From positions 124,001 through 188,000 of the forward strand of contig NZ_BJMK01000004.1 in the NCBI RefSeq assembly GCF_006539125.1: a stretch of 64,000 nucleotides of DNA, written 5' to 3'. A model generated the notes under the pieces. That model worked only from the letters and a program-made list of their open reading frames with translations. It ran no database searches and was not told the DNA's origin. Origin of the DNA: Gluconobacter sphaericus NBRC 12467. Its GTDB lineage: Bacteria; Pseudomonadota; Alphaproteobacteria; Acetobacterales; Acetobacteraceae. Position 1 is the stretch's first letter. Every line of letters begins with the position of its first letter. Shown here piece after piece: positions 18,494 through 29,129 of this stretch. The position numbers and the translations under genes are program-made.

Positions 18494-18648
18494 AAATCTC
18501 CCTGCGGTGGATATTCTGTGCTGCAAACAACACATCAGCCCCCGGATCTTCTTCCATCATCCTTTCGCAAAGATGAAGGATGCGCCAGCACCCGTCCTTA
18601 CGATAGGATCATCTTCCGGTCCCGTCTTTCAAAAAAGGAGAGCGTCCC

Positions 18649-19371
18649 ATGCAACATCGCCCACAGCTCTTCTACACAACGGCTCCAGCCCCGTGCCCCT
18701 ATCTGCCCGACCGCACAGAACGCAAGGTTCTGACCGAACTGGCGGGCCCCAACGCCGTAGCCCTGCACAACCGCTTGTCCCAGGCCGGCTTCCGCCGCAG
18801 CCATGCCATTGCCTATGCACCGGTCTGCGTCGGCTGCCGCGCCTGTACTCCCATACGCATTCCGGCAAAAACGTTCGTCCCTACCCGGACCCAGAAAAAA
18901 ATCCGTAATCGCCACGCTGATCTTATCGTCAACATGGTGCCTCCGGTTCCTACGGACGAGCAGTTCCGTCTGTTCGAGATGTATCAGGCCGTCCGTCACC
19001 CTGATGGCGACATGGCCCATATGTGCTGGCGCGATTATGCCGAGCTGATCGCCAACACGCCGGTCGAAACGTTTCTGGCCGAGTTCCGTCGTCCGGATGG
19101 CACGCTTGTCTGTGTCAGCCTGATTGACCGTCTCTCGGACGGACTGTCTGCGGTGTACACGTTTTATGACGTCAACGATCTGACTGCGTCTTGGGGAACG
19201 TTTTCGATCCTGTGGCTGATCGAACAGATTGCCCGGATGGGGCTGGAACACCTGTATCTGGGCTATTATGTTCCTGGCAGCCCAAAGATGGCCTATAAAG
19301 CCGCCTTTGGGCCTGCCGAAGTTTTTCGTGACGGTCACTGGAGCCTGCTGACCGGGACACTCCCGGCCTGA
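18649..19371 (+). CDS. bpt: Aspartate/glutamate leucyltransferase Bpt
   Basis: Bpt transfers leucine from Leu-tRNA to proteins with N-terminal Asp or Glu, making them ClpS/ClpAP substrates in the N-degron pathway. The 240 residues include the N-terminal cysteine region CVGCRACTPIRIP, the family block RNRHADL, and the C-terminal GNAT-like region with LYLGYYVPGSPKMAYKA. The length agrees with the family. It is convergent with parC, 18 bp apart; a weak GGCCT/AGGCC hairpin spans the stop codon. Confidence 0.93.
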   Translation: MQHRPQLFYTTAPAPCPYLPDRTERKVLTELAGPNAVALHNRLSQAGFRRSHAIAYAPVCVGCRACTPIRIPAKTFVPTRTQKKIRNRHADLIVNMVPPVPTDEQFRLFEMYQAVRHPDGDMAHMCWRDYAELIANTPVETFLAEFRRPDGTLVCVSLIDRLSDGLSAVYTFYDVNDLTASWGTFSILWLIEQIARMGLEHLYLGYYVPGSPKMAYKAAFGPAEVFRDGHWSLLTGTLPA

Positions 19372-19389
19372 GCAGGCCCCTGTTCATTT

Positions 19390-21600
19390 TTAGCCCTTGT
19401 TCCGCAGCATCCATTGGGGCGCAGCACGGCCCACGGCGCCACGGCGACCTTCAAGCGGTGTCAGATCTGCGGCCGATCGAACCCGCTGGCCTTCCTGCCA
19501 CAACAGCCCCTCAGACAGGGTCAGGGTCCGCATATCACGCAGCGTGCTGTCACCCAGTTTCTGGAACGCGACACCGCCTCCACGGGTCATTTCCGGAACC
19601 TGTTCCAGCGGGAAGATCAGCGCCCTCTTGTTATGCCCCAGTGTCAGGACATGCGAGCCACTGACCGGGATGCAGGCAAAGACTTCATCACCGTCCTTGA
19701 CGTTGAAGACCTGCTTGCCCGTGCGCTTTTCCGCCACAAGCCCGGCTTCGGACACGATCATCCCACGCCCTGATGCGGATGCGATCAGACGGCGCCCTTC
19801 GTCTGAAACGGGGAACAGGATCACAATCCGGTCTTCCTGCGGCACGTCCACCACAGTCCGGAACGGCTGCCCGAACCCGCGCCCGCGCGGCAGGTCCGCC
19901 GCTTTGATGGTATAGGCCTTACCACTACTGGAGATCAGGCACAGCCGGTCCGTACTCTGGCATTCAACTGATAGCCAACCTTCATCGCCTTCCTTGAAGC
20001 GATGTCCCTGCGGATCAAGCCCATGGCCCTTCATAGCCCTAATCCATCCCTCGCGGGACAACAGAACCGTCAGCGGCTCACGGTCGATTTCCAGTGCTGC
20101 CGAAATATCCACCGGCTCCGGCGCCGCAGCAATCAGCGTTCGACGATCTCCGAGCGGGCCAGACCCGAATTTCTTGATCGTGCCATCCAGATCCTTGCAG
20201 ATCCGGGTCCAGCGCCGACGCTCCGAACCCAGCAGCGTTTCAAGCGCCTTCTGCTCGTCAGCAAGCTTGTCCCGCTCCCGCCGGATTTCCATCTCCTCAA
20301 GCCGTCGCAGCGAACGCAGGCGCATGTTCAACACGGCCTCGGCCTGAACATCCGTCAAGCTGAACGTTGCCATCAGGCTGACCTTGGGCTCGTCTTCCTC
20401 GCGGATAATGCGGATGACCTCGTCGAGGTTCAGATAAACAGCAAGGAAACCTTCAAGAATTTCCAGCCGCCGCAGGACAGCCGCCAGACGATGGTTCGAG
20501 CGCCGCACCAGTACTTCGTGCACATGGTCCAGCCACGCCCGCAGAACCTCTTTCAGAGACAACACACCCGGAACGCGATCACCGCCCAGAACATTCATGT
20601 TCAGACTGAAACGGTTCTCAAGCGCCGTATTGCGGAACAGTGTCTCCATCAGAACTTCAGGCTCGACACCCTTGGTCTTGGGTTCCAGCACAAGGCGGAT
20701 ATCGGTCGTACTCTCATCGCGCACATCGCCCAGAAGCGGCAGTTTACGCTGTTCCATCAGGTCCGCGATCTGCTCAATCAGGCGCGATTTCTGCACCTGA
20801 TACGGAATCTCGGTGACGATGATCATCCAAGTACCAAACCGGCCCTGTTCGACTTCCCAACGTGCGCGGGTCCGGAAACTGCCACGGCCTGTTTCGTAAG
20901 AGCGGATAATAGAATCACGCTCTTCAACCAGAATGCCGCCCGTCGGGAAATCCGGGCCGGGCATCAGATCCACCAGTTCGGCGATCGTCACATCCGGGTT
21001 TTCGATCAGAAGTTTGGCGGCCCGGCAGATTTCGGCGGCATTATGCGGAGGAATGCTCGTCGCCATGCCCACGGCAATGCCTGCCGCACCATTGGCCAGC
21101 AGGTTCGGGAACGTCCCCGGCAGCACGATCGGTTCGTGATCTTCGTTGTCGTATGTCGCGCGGAAATCGACCGCATCGTCCTGAATGCCGTCCAAAAGTG
21201 CCTGCGCCACTTCCGTCAGGCGGCTTTCGGTATATCGCATGGCCGCTGCGCCATCGCCATCGATGGAGCCGAAATTACCCTGTCCCTCGACCAACGGATA
21301 GCGGACAGCAAAATCCTGCGCCAGACGCACCAGCGCCTCATATACGGAGGCATCGCCATGCGGATGGAATTTACCGATCACATCACCGACGACACGTGCA
21401 CACTTTTTAAACCCTGATGTGGGATCAAGGCGTAACTGCTGCATCGCATAAAGGAGGCGGCGGTGTACCGGCTTCAGGCCATCACGCACGTCCGGAAGGG
21501 ACCGCGACATGATTGTCGACATCGCATACGCAATATATCGCTCGCTCAGAGCCTCAGCGAGCTTGGTATCCTCGATATGACCAGCCAGATCCGTTCCCAT
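19390..21600 (-). CDS. parC: DNA topoisomerase IV subunit A
   Basis: ParC is the cleavage subunit of topoisomerase IV, which decatenates daughter chromosomes. The catalytic tyrosine is in [10 protein letters not shown] (Y123). The drug-binding region reads [15 protein letters not shown], so the position of E. coli Ser80 is Ala84 while the following acidic Glu88 is kept. The C-terminal part has beta-pinwheel-like repeats. At 736 residues from the ATG at 21600 the size is right; a GGGAG site precedes it. The family could also be GyrA, but the short C-terminal domain and N-terminal sequence favour ParC. The first 24 bp overlap a divergent gene. Confidence 0.92.
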   Translation of the reverse strand: MGTDLAGHIEDTKLAEALSERYIAYAMSTIMSRSLPDVRDGLKPVHRRLLYAMQQLRLDPTSGFKKCARVVGDVIGKFHPHGDASVYEALVRLAQDFAVRYPLVEGQGNFGSIDGDGAAAMRYTESRLTEVAQALLDGIQDDAVDFRATYDNEDHEPIVLPGTFPNLLANGAAGIAVGMATSIPPHNAAEICRAAKLLIENPDVTIAELVDLMPGPDFPTGGILVEERDSIIRSYETGRGSFRTRARWEVEQGRFGTWMIIVTEIPYQVQKSRLIEQIADLMEQRKLPLLGDVRDESTTDIRLVLEPKTKGVEPEVLMETLFRNTALENRFSLNMNVLGGDRVPGVLSLKEVLRAWLDHVHEVLVRRSNHRLAAVLRRLEILEGFLAVYLNLDEVIRIIREEDEPKVSLMATFSLTDVQAEAVLNMRLRSLRRLEEMEIRRERDKLADEQKALETLLGSERRRWTRICKDLDGTIKKFGSGPLGDRRTLIAAAPEPVDISAALEIDREPLTVLLSREGWIRAMKGHGLDPQGHRFKEGDEGWLSVECQSTDRLCLISSSGKAYTIKAADLPRGRGFGQPFRTVVDVPQEDRIVILFPVSDEGRRLIASASGRGMIVSEAGLVAEKRTGKQVFNVKDGDEVFACIPVSGSHVLTLGHNKRALIFPLEQVPEMTRGGGVAFQKLGDSTLRDMRTLTLSEGLLWQEGQRVRSAADLTPLEGRRGAVGRAAPQWMLRNKG

Positions 21601-22053
21601 GCATCTCCCCTCTTTCGTGCAGGACTTAGACACTGGCGTGCCATTCTGTCCAGCGCTCTCCTTATCCTGCCAGCGGCCTGTTCACCCTACCGCCCGGTCC
21701 AGAAGGCGGAAGTGTCCTTCGCGCTGGCCGGGTTCAGGGCACACCCTGCCGATACGACCGCACGCTGGGCAATGATGAACCTCCTGCCCCCCAACACCCT
21801 GACTTACCGCATACAGAACGGGCAGCCGGTCCTGCTCTATGCCGACCCCATCGCCTGCGGCTGCGTCTATATCGGTAATAAGACAGCCTATGCTGCCTAT
21901 AAGACCAGTCATCCGATCGATACCGCGCAGGAGCAGCGCATGACGGCCGAGATCAACCAGCATCCGGGCTGGGACTGGTCCGTCTGGGACAGCACGGCCG
22001 ACCTGGACGTCGTCAACGGTCTACGCCCCGGCCCCAGCCACGTTTTTTACTGA
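21577..22053 (+). CDS. Putative lipoprotein of unknown function
   Basis: I do not recognise this family. The 158-residue protein starts with a basic N-terminus and a hydrophobic helix ending ILSSALLILPAACSPY, a possible lipobox with Pro instead of Leu at -3. The rest is soluble, with the block DPIACGCVYIGNKTAYAAYK and a Trp-rich segment HPGWDWSVWDS. The ATG at 21577 lies inside the first codons of divergent parC (24-bp antisense overlap). The 3' end overlaps recO by 7 bp. The ribosome site is poor. I read it as real because the frame has signal-peptide structure and fills the gap between parC and recO. Confidence 0.65.
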   Translation: MTSQIRSHASPLFRAGLRHWRAILSSALLILPAACSPYRPVQKAEVSFALAGFRAHPADTTARWAMMNLLPPNTLTYRIQNGQPVLLYADPIACGCVYIGNKTAYAAYKTSHPIDTAQEQRMTAEINQHPGWDWSVWDSTADLDVVNGLRPGPSHVFY

Positions 22054-22811
22054 TCGGACTCCATATCAACGTCCTGTGCAGACTGAAGCCGCTGCACATA
22101 CTCCACCAGCCGCTCCCGTGCTGCGGGCAGTGGCTGGTGGCGCACGCCAAAGACCCAGCGCGACAGAAAATGTCCCGTCAGCGCAAGACCATCCTTCCAG
22201 TCTTCGGGTGTTCCATCCTGCGTCTCATCCATCATCAATGCGGGTAACTGAAGAAGCCTGTCCCTCCATTCGCCAGCCCCTTCCCGGCTTACCGCCCGCC
22301 CCGACCGTGGCGACACGTAGAGCAGATTCTCCCGCGCGCCCGTCACCGCACATTCCGACAAGTCCAGCCCATAGCCGAGCCTTGCCAGAAGCAGGGTTTC
22401 CCAGCGCAGGTAGGTGCCCATCGGCGCAGGCTCAGGCGCCACGTTAATCAGCGTCAGAAGACGGACCAGCCGCATGAAAAGCTCCGGATGTGCTTCACCC
22501 TGCGGTAACGCCCCATCGACCAGCGCACAGGCGCTGCTCACCATCTCAAGCTGCAGCGGAGCATCCAGAATGCGCCCCGCCACACACTGAACCGGCTCGG
22601 CCGTCAAAGTCCCAAGCTGATCCGCAAGTCGCGCCCGCCAGCGCGCCATGACCAGATTGCCGGTCTGCCACAAGAAAGCCTGACGGCGAGACGCTCCCCC
22701 GCGTGCCATGCCATGCGAAACCCCCTGCTCCTCGCTGAACAGATGGACAAGGGTGCTTCCTTCGCCGTAAGGCCGGACGGACAGAACCAGCGCCGCCGCT
22801 TCCCATTCCAT
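22047..22811 (-). CDS. recO: DNA repair protein RecO
   Basis: RecO anneals ssDNA and loads RecA together with RecR at gaps. The 254-residue protein has the N-terminal OB start WEAAALVLSVRPYGEGSTLVHLFSEE (read across residues 2-27) and GMARGGASRR. A helical C-terminal domain lies around RLVRLLTLINVAPEP. I chose the ATG at 22811, preceded by GGGAGGAAG; the open frame continues to 22892 without homology. It is convergent with the putative lipoprotein gene. Confidence 0.92.
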   Translation of the reverse strand: MEWEAAALVLSVRPYGEGSTLVHLFSEEQGVSHGMARGGASRRQAFLWQTGNLVMARWRARLADQLGTLTAEPVQCVAGRILDAPLQLEMVSSACALVDGALPQGEAHPELFMRLVRLLTLINVAPEPAPMGTYLRWETLLLARLGYGLDLSECAVTGARENLLYVSPRSGRAVSREGAGEWRDRLLQLPALMMDETQDGTPEDWKDGLALTGHFLSRWVFGVRHQPLPAARERLVEYVQRLQSAQDVDMESDQ

Positions 22812-22940
22812 CGTCTTCCTCCCCGATCCATACGCCAAAACGCAAAAAACCCCCGCACGCCAGAGCGCACAGGGGCCTTTATAGACTTTCACGTCAGACC
22901 TGAACCAGACAGACCCGGCTCAGGGCAGAAACGGAAAACC

Positions 22941-23849
22941 TTACTTGGTGCCAGCGGCAGCAGCGACTTCAGCAGCGAAGTCGCTTTCTTCCTTCTCGAT
23001 GCCTTCACCGAGCTGGAAGCGCTCGAAACCAGCCAGCTTTGCGCCAGCCTTCTCGACAACCTTGGACACGCGGCTCTCGCCGTCCAGAACCCACACCTGC
23101 TCCAGAAGAACAACTTCTTCATAGAACTTGCGGATACGGCCTTCGACCATCTTCTCGATAATGGCTTCCGGCTTGCCGGACTCACGAGCCTGCTCAATCA
23201 GAACGGCGCGCTCACGCTCCAGGGACTCCGGATCAACGCTGGCAACATCCAGGGCAGCAGGACGGGTTGCAGCAACATGCATGCCAATCTGGCGACCCAG
23301 CGTCAGCAGGGCATCGGACTCGGACGGCGCTTCCAGAGCGGCCAGAACGCCGATCTTGCCGATGCCCGGACGCAGTGCGCTGTGGACGTAGCTGGCAACA
23401 ACACCGGACTTGACCGACAGGACCTTGGCGCGACGGATGGCCATGTTCTCACCAATCGTGGCGATCAGGTGCGTCAGTTCGTCAGCAACCGTACGGCCGG
23501 ACGGAACCTTGGCAGCCTTGATGGTGTCCAGATCGTCACCGACTTCGAGCGCAACATGAGCAACCTGCTCGACGAATGCCTGGAAAGCTTCGTTACGGCC
23601 AACAAAGTCTGTCTCTGCGTTGACTTCGACCATGGCGGCGCGGTTCTTGGCGGACACAACGCCAACCAGACCTTCAGCCGTCGTGCGACCGGACTTCTTT
23701 GCAGCCTGGGACAGACCCTTCGTGCGCAGCCAGTCGATGGCGGCGTCCATGTCGCCGGCAGCTTCGGTCAGGGCCTTCTTGCAATCCATCATGCCTGCGC
23801 CGGTGGCTTCGCGCAGTTCGCGGACCAGGGCTGCTGTGATTTCTGCCAT
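22941..23849 (-). CDS. tsf: Elongation factor Ts
   Basis: EF-Ts is the nucleotide exchange factor of EF-Tu. The N-terminal UBA-like domain carries the signature [16 protein letters not shown]. The core includes [25 protein letters not shown] and the dimerisation region; the protein ends in an Ala-rich tail. The length of 302 residues is typical. It lies downstream of rpsB with a terminator-like hairpin in the 101-bp spacer, which suggests partial readthrough from rpsB. GGGATGAG precedes the ATG. Confidence 0.97.
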   Translation of the reverse strand: MAEITAALVRELREATGAGMMDCKKALTEAAGDMDAAIDWLRTKGLSQAAKKSGRTTAEGLVGVVSAKNRAAMVEVNAETDFVGRNEAFQAFVEQVAHVALEVGDDLDTIKAAKVPSGRTVADELTHLIATIGENMAIRRAKVLSVKSGVVASYVHSALRPGIGKIGVLAALEAPSESDALLTLGRQIGMHVAATRPAALDVASVDPESLERERAVLIEQARESGKPEAIIEKMVEGRIRKFYEEVVLLEQVWVLDGESRVSKVVEKAGAKLAGFERFQLGEGIEKEESDFAAEVAAAAGTK

Positions 23850-23863
23850 TTATCTCATCCCTT

Positions 23864-23903
23864 AAAAAAGATCATGCGGCCGGACGAACTCGCCCGGCCG
23901 CAT
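23864..23903 (-). terminator. Attenuator-like hairpin between rpsB and tsf
   Basis: On the reverse strand ATGCGGCCGG and CCGGCCGCAT pair perfectly over 10 bp around a 10-nt loop, followed 4 nt later by six T. It lies between rpsB and tsf, so it probably lowers, rather than abolishes, tsf transcription, as is known for the E. coli rpsB-tsf operon. Confidence 0.75.
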
Positions 23904-23950
23904 GCCATGTTTCAGTTGCCGTTTTCCATAACCGGACCCCGGCAGTCTGT

Positions 23951-24748
23951 TCAGCCTGCGGAAGCGGAAGCTTCTGCGCCTTCAGCTGCAGCGGCTTCCA
24001 GAACAGCCGTCTCAGCCGGCAGTTCTTCGGCAGCACCGATGTCCTGACCCGAAGCAGCCAGCTCGGCGGAAATACCGTCGAGAACTGCACCGGAAACCAG
24101 ATCGCAATACAGGGTGATGGCGCGGATGGCGTCATCGTTGCCCGGGATCGGGTAGGTCACGCCAGCAGGGTTGGAGTTGCTGTCCAGAACGCCGATGACC
24201 GGAATGCCAAGCTTCGTGGCTTCTTCGATCGCCAGCTTTTCCTTGTTCGTGTCGATCACGAACAGCAGGTCGGGAAGGCCACCCATTTCCTTGATGCCAC
24301 CGAGGGAACGCTCGAGCTTCTCGCGGTCACGCGTGATGTCGAGAACTTCCTTCTTCGTCAGACCAGCTGTGCCACCAGCCAGCATTTCGTCGATCTGGCG
24401 CAGACGCTTGATGGAGCCCGTGATGGTCTTCCAGTTGGTCAGCATACCGCCGAGCCAGCGGTGATTGACATAATACTGGCCGCAACGCTGTGCAGCTTCA
24501 GCAACATGGTCAGCCGCAGCGCGCTTGGTGCCGACGAACAGGACGCGGCCGCCGTTTGCAACGGTGTCACGGACAACCTTCAGGGCGCGGTCCAGCATCG
24601 GAACCGTCTGCTGCAGGTCAATGATGTGGACCTGGTTGCGCACACCGAACAGGTACGGCGCCATAGCCGGGTTCCAGCGACGGGTGTGGTGACCGAAATG
24701 AACGCCGGCTTCGAGCAGCTGGCGCATGGTGAAATCAGGCATTGCCAT
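23951..24748 (-). CDS. rpsB: 30S ribosomal protein S2
   Basis: S2 is a 30S body protein needed for S1 attachment. The 265-residue protein begins [20 protein letters not shown] and shows [34 protein letters not shown] and [13 protein letters not shown]. The second signature region is [18 protein letters not shown]. The C-terminal 40 residues are an Ala/Glu-rich tail, as often seen in alphaproteobacteria. AAGGAA precedes the ATG. A 194-bp spacer from dnaE is expected to hold the promoter, but I could not identify a convincing one. Confidence 0.97.
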   Translation of the reverse strand: MAMPDFTMRQLLEAGVHFGHHTRRWNPAMAPYLFGVRNQVHIIDLQQTVPMLDRALKVVRDTVANGGRVLFVGTKRAAADHVAEAAQRCGQYYVNHRWLGGMLTNWKTITGSIKRLRQIDEMLAGGTAGLTKKEVLDITRDREKLERSLGGIKEMGGLPDLLFVIDTNKEKLAIEEATKLGIPVIGVLDSNSNPAGVTYPIPGNDDAIRAITLYCDLVSGAVLDGISAELAASGQDIGAAEELPAETAVLEAAAAEGAEASASAG

Positions 24749-24942
24749 GATTCAAAATTCCTTGCGTCTGGTTGAACCTCCGCATGGCAACGTCCTTAAA
24801 ATCAGGACACCAGAAAACCCAGAGCCATGCGTGCGGATTGTTCTCATCAGGAGAAATCCCCTTGAGAAGAACGGTCGCGATATGACGGAAAACGCTCACA
24901 GACGCAAGACCTGTCAGCAGAGTTTCACACATACGCCCCCGA

Positions 24943-27900
24943 TCAGACCTGTAAGGCGTTCTCAACTCCCCGCAATGTCCGCAGCCGCTCCGCAAGACGC
25001 GGTGTCACTCGGTAATATCCCGGAATGGAGATTTCGACATCCTGTGTCTCCTCGACAGAAGGCAGCAACTTCACACGCCCCAAACCTCCCTGAACCTCTT
25101 CCAGCAAAGAGGCCAGATCTGGCAGGGACGCATCCTCCTTCAACCAAACTCGAATTTCCGAACGCTCGGCCGCAGCCGCAACCTCAAGATCCATGACATT
25201 CTGCGCGGTAATTCGCAGCGCATCGCCATCTACCTTGAGCTCCGCCGTCACCAGAATGGCCTGTCCCGCCACCAGCAGATCCCGGCAGGATATCAGCGTT
25301 TCGGAAAATAACGTGACCTCACATCCGCCACCGCTATCGGACAGATTGACCCAAGCCATTTTCTTGCCGGTCCGTGTCGGCCGCTCCTTGCGATCCACAA
25401 CACAGCCTGCGATCTTGACGCGCGTAGTCCCTGTTTTTGCAGCATTTTCCAGTGCGTTTGATGGCGTCACACCCAAGCGCCGCAGGACACTACGATACGC
25501 ATCCAGCGGATGTGCACTCATGTGGAACCCGATGGCCGACGCTTCCAGTGAGAGTCGTTCAAAGTCAGGCCAGGGGCGACCTTCGTTCAGGCGCAGAATC
25601 TCACGCTCCTGACCCGCGCCTCCGAACAGTCCGGCCTGACCCATTTGCTGCTCCTGCGCCCGCGCCTGAGCTCGGCGCAACAGAATATCGGCGCTCGAAA
25701 AAACGATATGCCGTTCCTTGAGAAGGCGGTCAAAAGCCCCTGCTTTTGCAAGACTTTCCAGCTGGATCTTGTTCAGGCTCTTCGGATCGCAGCGCTCCGC
25801 AAAATCCGTAAGGTCCTGAAACGGCCTGTCGCCACGGGATGACACGACACTCTGCATCGCAGCCGCGCCTACACGTTTGATGGCTGACAGCGCATAACGA
25901 ATCCCCTGACGCCCGTCTTCCAGCGTTTCTATAGAAAAATCAGCAAGAGATTTATTAATATCAACGGGTAACACAGGAATCTTCATTCGCCGTGCTTCCT
26001 GACACAGAGCTGCCAGCTTGTCCGTCTTTTCCCGTGCCAGAGACATACAGCCCGCAAGAAAGGCGACCGGGTGATTCGCCTTCATCCAGGCCGTCTGATA
26101 GGACACCAAGGCATAGGCTGCAGCATGTGATTTATTAAAGCCGTAATCCGCAAAACGAGCCATAAGATCAAAGACTTCGACTGCTTTTTCCTGAGGAATA
26201 CCGCGCGCCGTTGCACCCTCAGTGAAGATCGCGCGCTGCTTCTCCATTTCCGCGGCAATTTTCTTACCCATCGCCCGCCGTAGCAGATCCGCGCCCCCCA
26301 GACTGTAACCCGCCATCTTCTGGGCGATCTGCATGACCTGCTCTTGATAGACCATGATCCCATAGGTCTCTTCAAGAATATCTCGAATTTCCTCGTGAGG
26401 CGGCTCCCAAGGTTCGCCATGTTTGCGACGGCAGTAATCCGGAATGTTTGCCATAGGCCCCGGACGATATAGCGACACACCCGCAATCAGATCTTCCAAC
26501 CGACTGGCTGCCATCTGCTTGAGCATGTCCCGCATGCCCGCGCCTTCGAACTGGAACACGCCTGCCGTATCGCCCTTGGCCAGCATCTCGAACGTCTTCG
26601 CATCGTCCAATGGAATACGTGAGAGATCGACTGTAATTCCCTGTTCTTTAAGGAAATCAAGACCACGCTTGAGAATGGTGAGCGTTGTCAGGCCGAGGAA
26701 GTCAAACTTCACCAGACCAGCCTGCTCAACATATTTCATGTTGTACTGCGTCACGAGCATGTCGCTCTTTGGATCGCGATACAGCGGCACCAGCTCCACC
26801 AGTTCGCGATCACCAATCACCACACCCGCGGCATGCGTAGAGGCATGACGGTACAGGCCTTCAAGCTGCAACGCGATTTCCATGAGCCTTTTGAGCGACT
26901 CATCGCTGTCCCGCATTTCCTGAAGCCGCGGCTCCCCATCAATCGCATCGGACAGGGAAACAGGCTTGGCCGGATTGTTCGGGATCAGCTCGGCAACACG
27001 GTTGACCATGCCGTAAGGCAGCCCCAGCACACGGCCGACATCGCGCACGGCCGCCTTGGCCTGAAGCTTTCCGAACGTGATGATCTGCGCCACACGGCTT
27101 CCACCATATTCTTCGCGCACATAACGGATCACCTCGTCACGTCGGTCCTGACAGAAATCGATATCGAAATCCGGCATGGAAACGCGTTCGGGATTCAGAA
27201 AGCGCTCGAACAGCAGTCCAAATGGAATGGGATCGATATCCGTAATCGTCAGCGCATACGCCACCAGCGAACCTGCACCTGATCCACGCCCTGGGCCTAC
27301 CGGAATGTCATGCGCTTTTGCCCACTGGATAAAGTCGGCAACGATAAGGAAGTAGCCCGGGAAGCCCATCCTTGCGATGATATCGAGTTCCACCTGCAGG
27401 CGTTCCGAGTAAAGCTTGCGCTTTTCCTCATCCGCATTGATCGCTTCAAGGCGCTTTTCCAGCCCTTCCCAAGCCATAGCCCGAAGCGTCTCTTCTTCCG
27501 TCGAGCCCTCGCGAACTTTAGGGCAGATCGGCAGAAGCGGCTTTCGCGTACAAGCTGCCACCGCACATTTCTGGGCAATGATCAGCGTATTGTCACAGGC
27601 TTCCGGAAGATCATGGAAGACAGCCCGCATTTCGGCAGGCGTCTTGAACCAGGCCTGCGGAGATACATGCCAACGGTCGTCTTCCGCAATGGTCCGCCCC
27701 TGCGCGATACACAGTAGCGCATCATGGGCTTCATGCATTTCCGGCCTCGGAAAGAAACACTCATTGGTCGCTACCAGCGGAATGTCCATCTGGTCCGCCA
27801 TTGGAATCAGGACACTTTCGACTTCCTGCTCCCCCGCCTCTCCCAGCCGGTTCAGTTCGACTGCGATATTTCCCCGGAAAGCTTCTTCCAGACGGCTTAG

Positions 27901-28365
27901 AAGCGCCTGCGCCTCAAACTTCTGTTCCTCAAGGATTAGCTTGTTGATTGGCCCGCGATTGCCGCCTGTCAGCAGAAATAGTCCCGCTGCATGCTGACAC
28001 AGAAAATCGATCGCAACCGAAGGATCAGCAGGATCACCATTCAAAAAGCCTTCAGATGACAGGATCTGAAGATTTTCCAGTCCCTCCTCATTCCGCGCCA
28101 GAAGCACCAGCGGCTCGGACATCGCTCCAGGTTTGGTACTGCGCGGAGGGAGTGAAATCTGACAACCGACTATCGGTTGGACACCGTTGCTACGACAGTA
28201 CAGCGAGAATTCAAGCGCGCCGAACAGATTACCACTATCCGTGAGTGCCACCGCTGGCATGCCATTCTTGGCCGCCAGACTCACGAGTTCCGGAATGCGG
28301 ATCGCGCCCTGACTCAGGGAATAAGCGGAATGGTTTCTTAGATGAACGAAATCGGCATGAGACAT
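24943..28365 (-). CDS. dnaE: DNA polymerase III alpha subunit
   Basis: DnaE1 is the replicative polymerase subunit. The 1140 residues begin with the PHP domain (VHLRNHSAYSLSQGAI). The C-family catalytic core follows, with VGPGRGSGAGSLVAYAL and the aspartates of MPDFDIDFCQDRRDEVI. Next come the YQEQVMQIAQKMAGYSLGGADLLRRAMGKK region, an HhH region and a C-terminal OB domain (TRVKIAGCVVDRKERPTRTGKKMAWVNLSD). In the PHP motif HSAYS the usual acidic residue is Ala, which fits a PHP domain without its own exonuclease. It lies 68 bp downstream of lolD. Confidence 0.97.
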   Translation of the reverse strand: MSHADFVHLRNHSAYSLSQGAIRIPELVSLAAKNGMPAVALTDSGNLFGALEFSLYCRSNGVQPIVGCQISLPPRSTKPGAMSEPLVLLARNEEGLENLQILSSEGFLNGDPADPSVAIDFLCQHAAGLFLLTGGNRGPINKLILEEQKFEAQALLSRLEEAFRGNIAVELNRLGEAGEQEVESVLIPMADQMDIPLVATNECFFPRPEMHEAHDALLCIAQGRTIAEDDRWHVSPQAWFKTPAEMRAVFHDLPEACDNTLIIAQKCAVAACTRKPLLPICPKVREGSTEEETLRAMAWEGLEKRLEAINADEEKRKLYSERLQVELDIIARMGFPGYFLIVADFIQWAKAHDIPVGPGRGSGAGSLVAYALTITDIDPIPFGLLFERFLNPERVSMPDFDIDFCQDRRDEVIRYVREEYGGSRVAQIITFGKLQAKAAVRDVGRVLGLPYGMVNRVAELIPNNPAKPVSLSDAIDGEPRLQEMRDSDESLKRLMEIALQLEGLYRHASTHAAGVVIGDRELVELVPLYRDPKSDMLVTQYNMKYVEQAGLVKFDFLGLTTLTILKRGLDFLKEQGITVDLSRIPLDDAKTFEMLAKGDTAGVFQFEGAGMRDMLKQMAASRLEDLIAGVSLYRPGPMANIPDYCRRKHGEPWEPPHEEIRDILEETYGIMVYQEQVMQIAQKMAGYSLGGADLLRRAMGKKIAAEMEKQRAIFTEGATARGIPQEKAVEVFDLMARFADYGFNKSHAAAYALVSYQTAWMKANHPVAFLAGCMSLAREKTDKLAALCQEARRMKIPVLPVDINKSLADFSIETLEDGRQGIRYALSAIKRVGAAAMQSVVSSRGDRPFQDLTDFAERCDPKSLNKIQLESLAKAGAFDRLLKERHIVFSSADILLRRAQARAQEQQMGQAGLFGGAGQEREILRLNEGRPWPDFERLSLEASAIGFHMSAHPLDAYRSVLRRLGVTPSNALENAAKTGTTRVKIAGCVVDRKERPTRTGKKMAWVNLSDSGGGCEVTLFSETLISCRDLLVAGQAILVTAELKVDGDALRITAQNVMDLEVAAAAERSEIRVWLKEDASLPDLASLLEEVQGGLGRVKLLPSVEETQDVEISIPGYYRVTPRLAERLRTLRGVENALQV

Positions 28366-28433
28366 GCCGCTATTCTATCAGGGACGCGTATCGGATGCAG
28401 GGGGTTTTGATACACCCTGCCCCAGATCATCCC

Positions 28434-29129
28434 TCAGAACGTAACGAGCTTACCGTCCCGCAATGTCACGGTCCGGTCCATGCGGGCAGCCAGCTCCTCA
28501 TTATGTGTGGCGATCAGCGCTGCTGCGCCCTCTTCGCGCACGACACGCAAAAGCTCGCCAAACACATGATCGGCCGTGCCGATATCAAGATTTCCCGTAG
28601 GCTCATCCGCAAGAAGCAACTTTGGCTTATTAGCCAGCGCACGCGCAATTGCCGTACGCTGTTGCTCGCCACCCGATAGCCGCCCCGGCAGCGAATCGAG
28701 ACGATGCGATAGCCCGAACCGGCCCAGAAGTTCCCGTGCCCGCTCCCGTGCCTTGCGCGGCGCTACACCAGCAATGAGCTGTGGCAGCATGACGTTCTCG
28801 CACGCCGTGAACTCGCCCAGCAGATGATGGAACTGGTACACAAATCCGATCTGATCGCGCCGGATTGCCGTCCGGACGGTGTCGCTCAGTCCACTGGCCG
28901 GACGATCTGCTACAAAGACCGTGCCTTCCGAAGGTGCTTCCAGCAGACCAGCAAGATGCAGAAGCGTGGACTTCCCAGTCCCACTCGGCGCTACGAGGGC
29001 AACGATCTCGCCGCCGCGAAGTTCGAACTCCGCACCACTGAGAATCTCCAGCGTTTCCTCGCCGGAGCGGAAACGGCGCGTCAGACCTTCAAGGCGCAGG
29101 GCACTCGTTCCGACTGATACTTCACTCAT
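28434..29129 (-). CDS. lolD: Lipoprotein-releasing ABC transporter ATPase LolD
   Basis: LolD powers extraction of outer membrane lipoproteins from the inner membrane to LolA. The 231-residue ATPase has Walker [13 protein letters not shown], the LolD-typical [14 protein letters not shown] at the Q-loop, the signature [15 protein letters not shown], Walker [13 protein letters not shown] and the H-loop in ATHNEEL. It overlaps the end of lolC by 8 bp, so the two are coupled. Confidence 0.95.
   Translation of the reverse strand: MSEVSVGTSALRLEGLTRRFRSGEETLEILSGAEFELRGGEIVALVAPSGTGKSTLLHLAGLLEAPSEGTVFVADRPASGLSDTVRTAIRRDQIGFVYQFHHLLGEFTACENVMLPQLIAGVAPRKARERARELLGRFGLSHRLDSLPGRLSGGEQQRTAIARALANKPKLLLADEPTGNLDIGTADHVFGELLRVVREEGAAALIATHNEELAARMDRTVTLRDGKLVTF

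Noticed and set aside
20002-21417. 471-codon plus-strand frame opposite parC
   Set aside because: Antisense shadow of a clear ParC.
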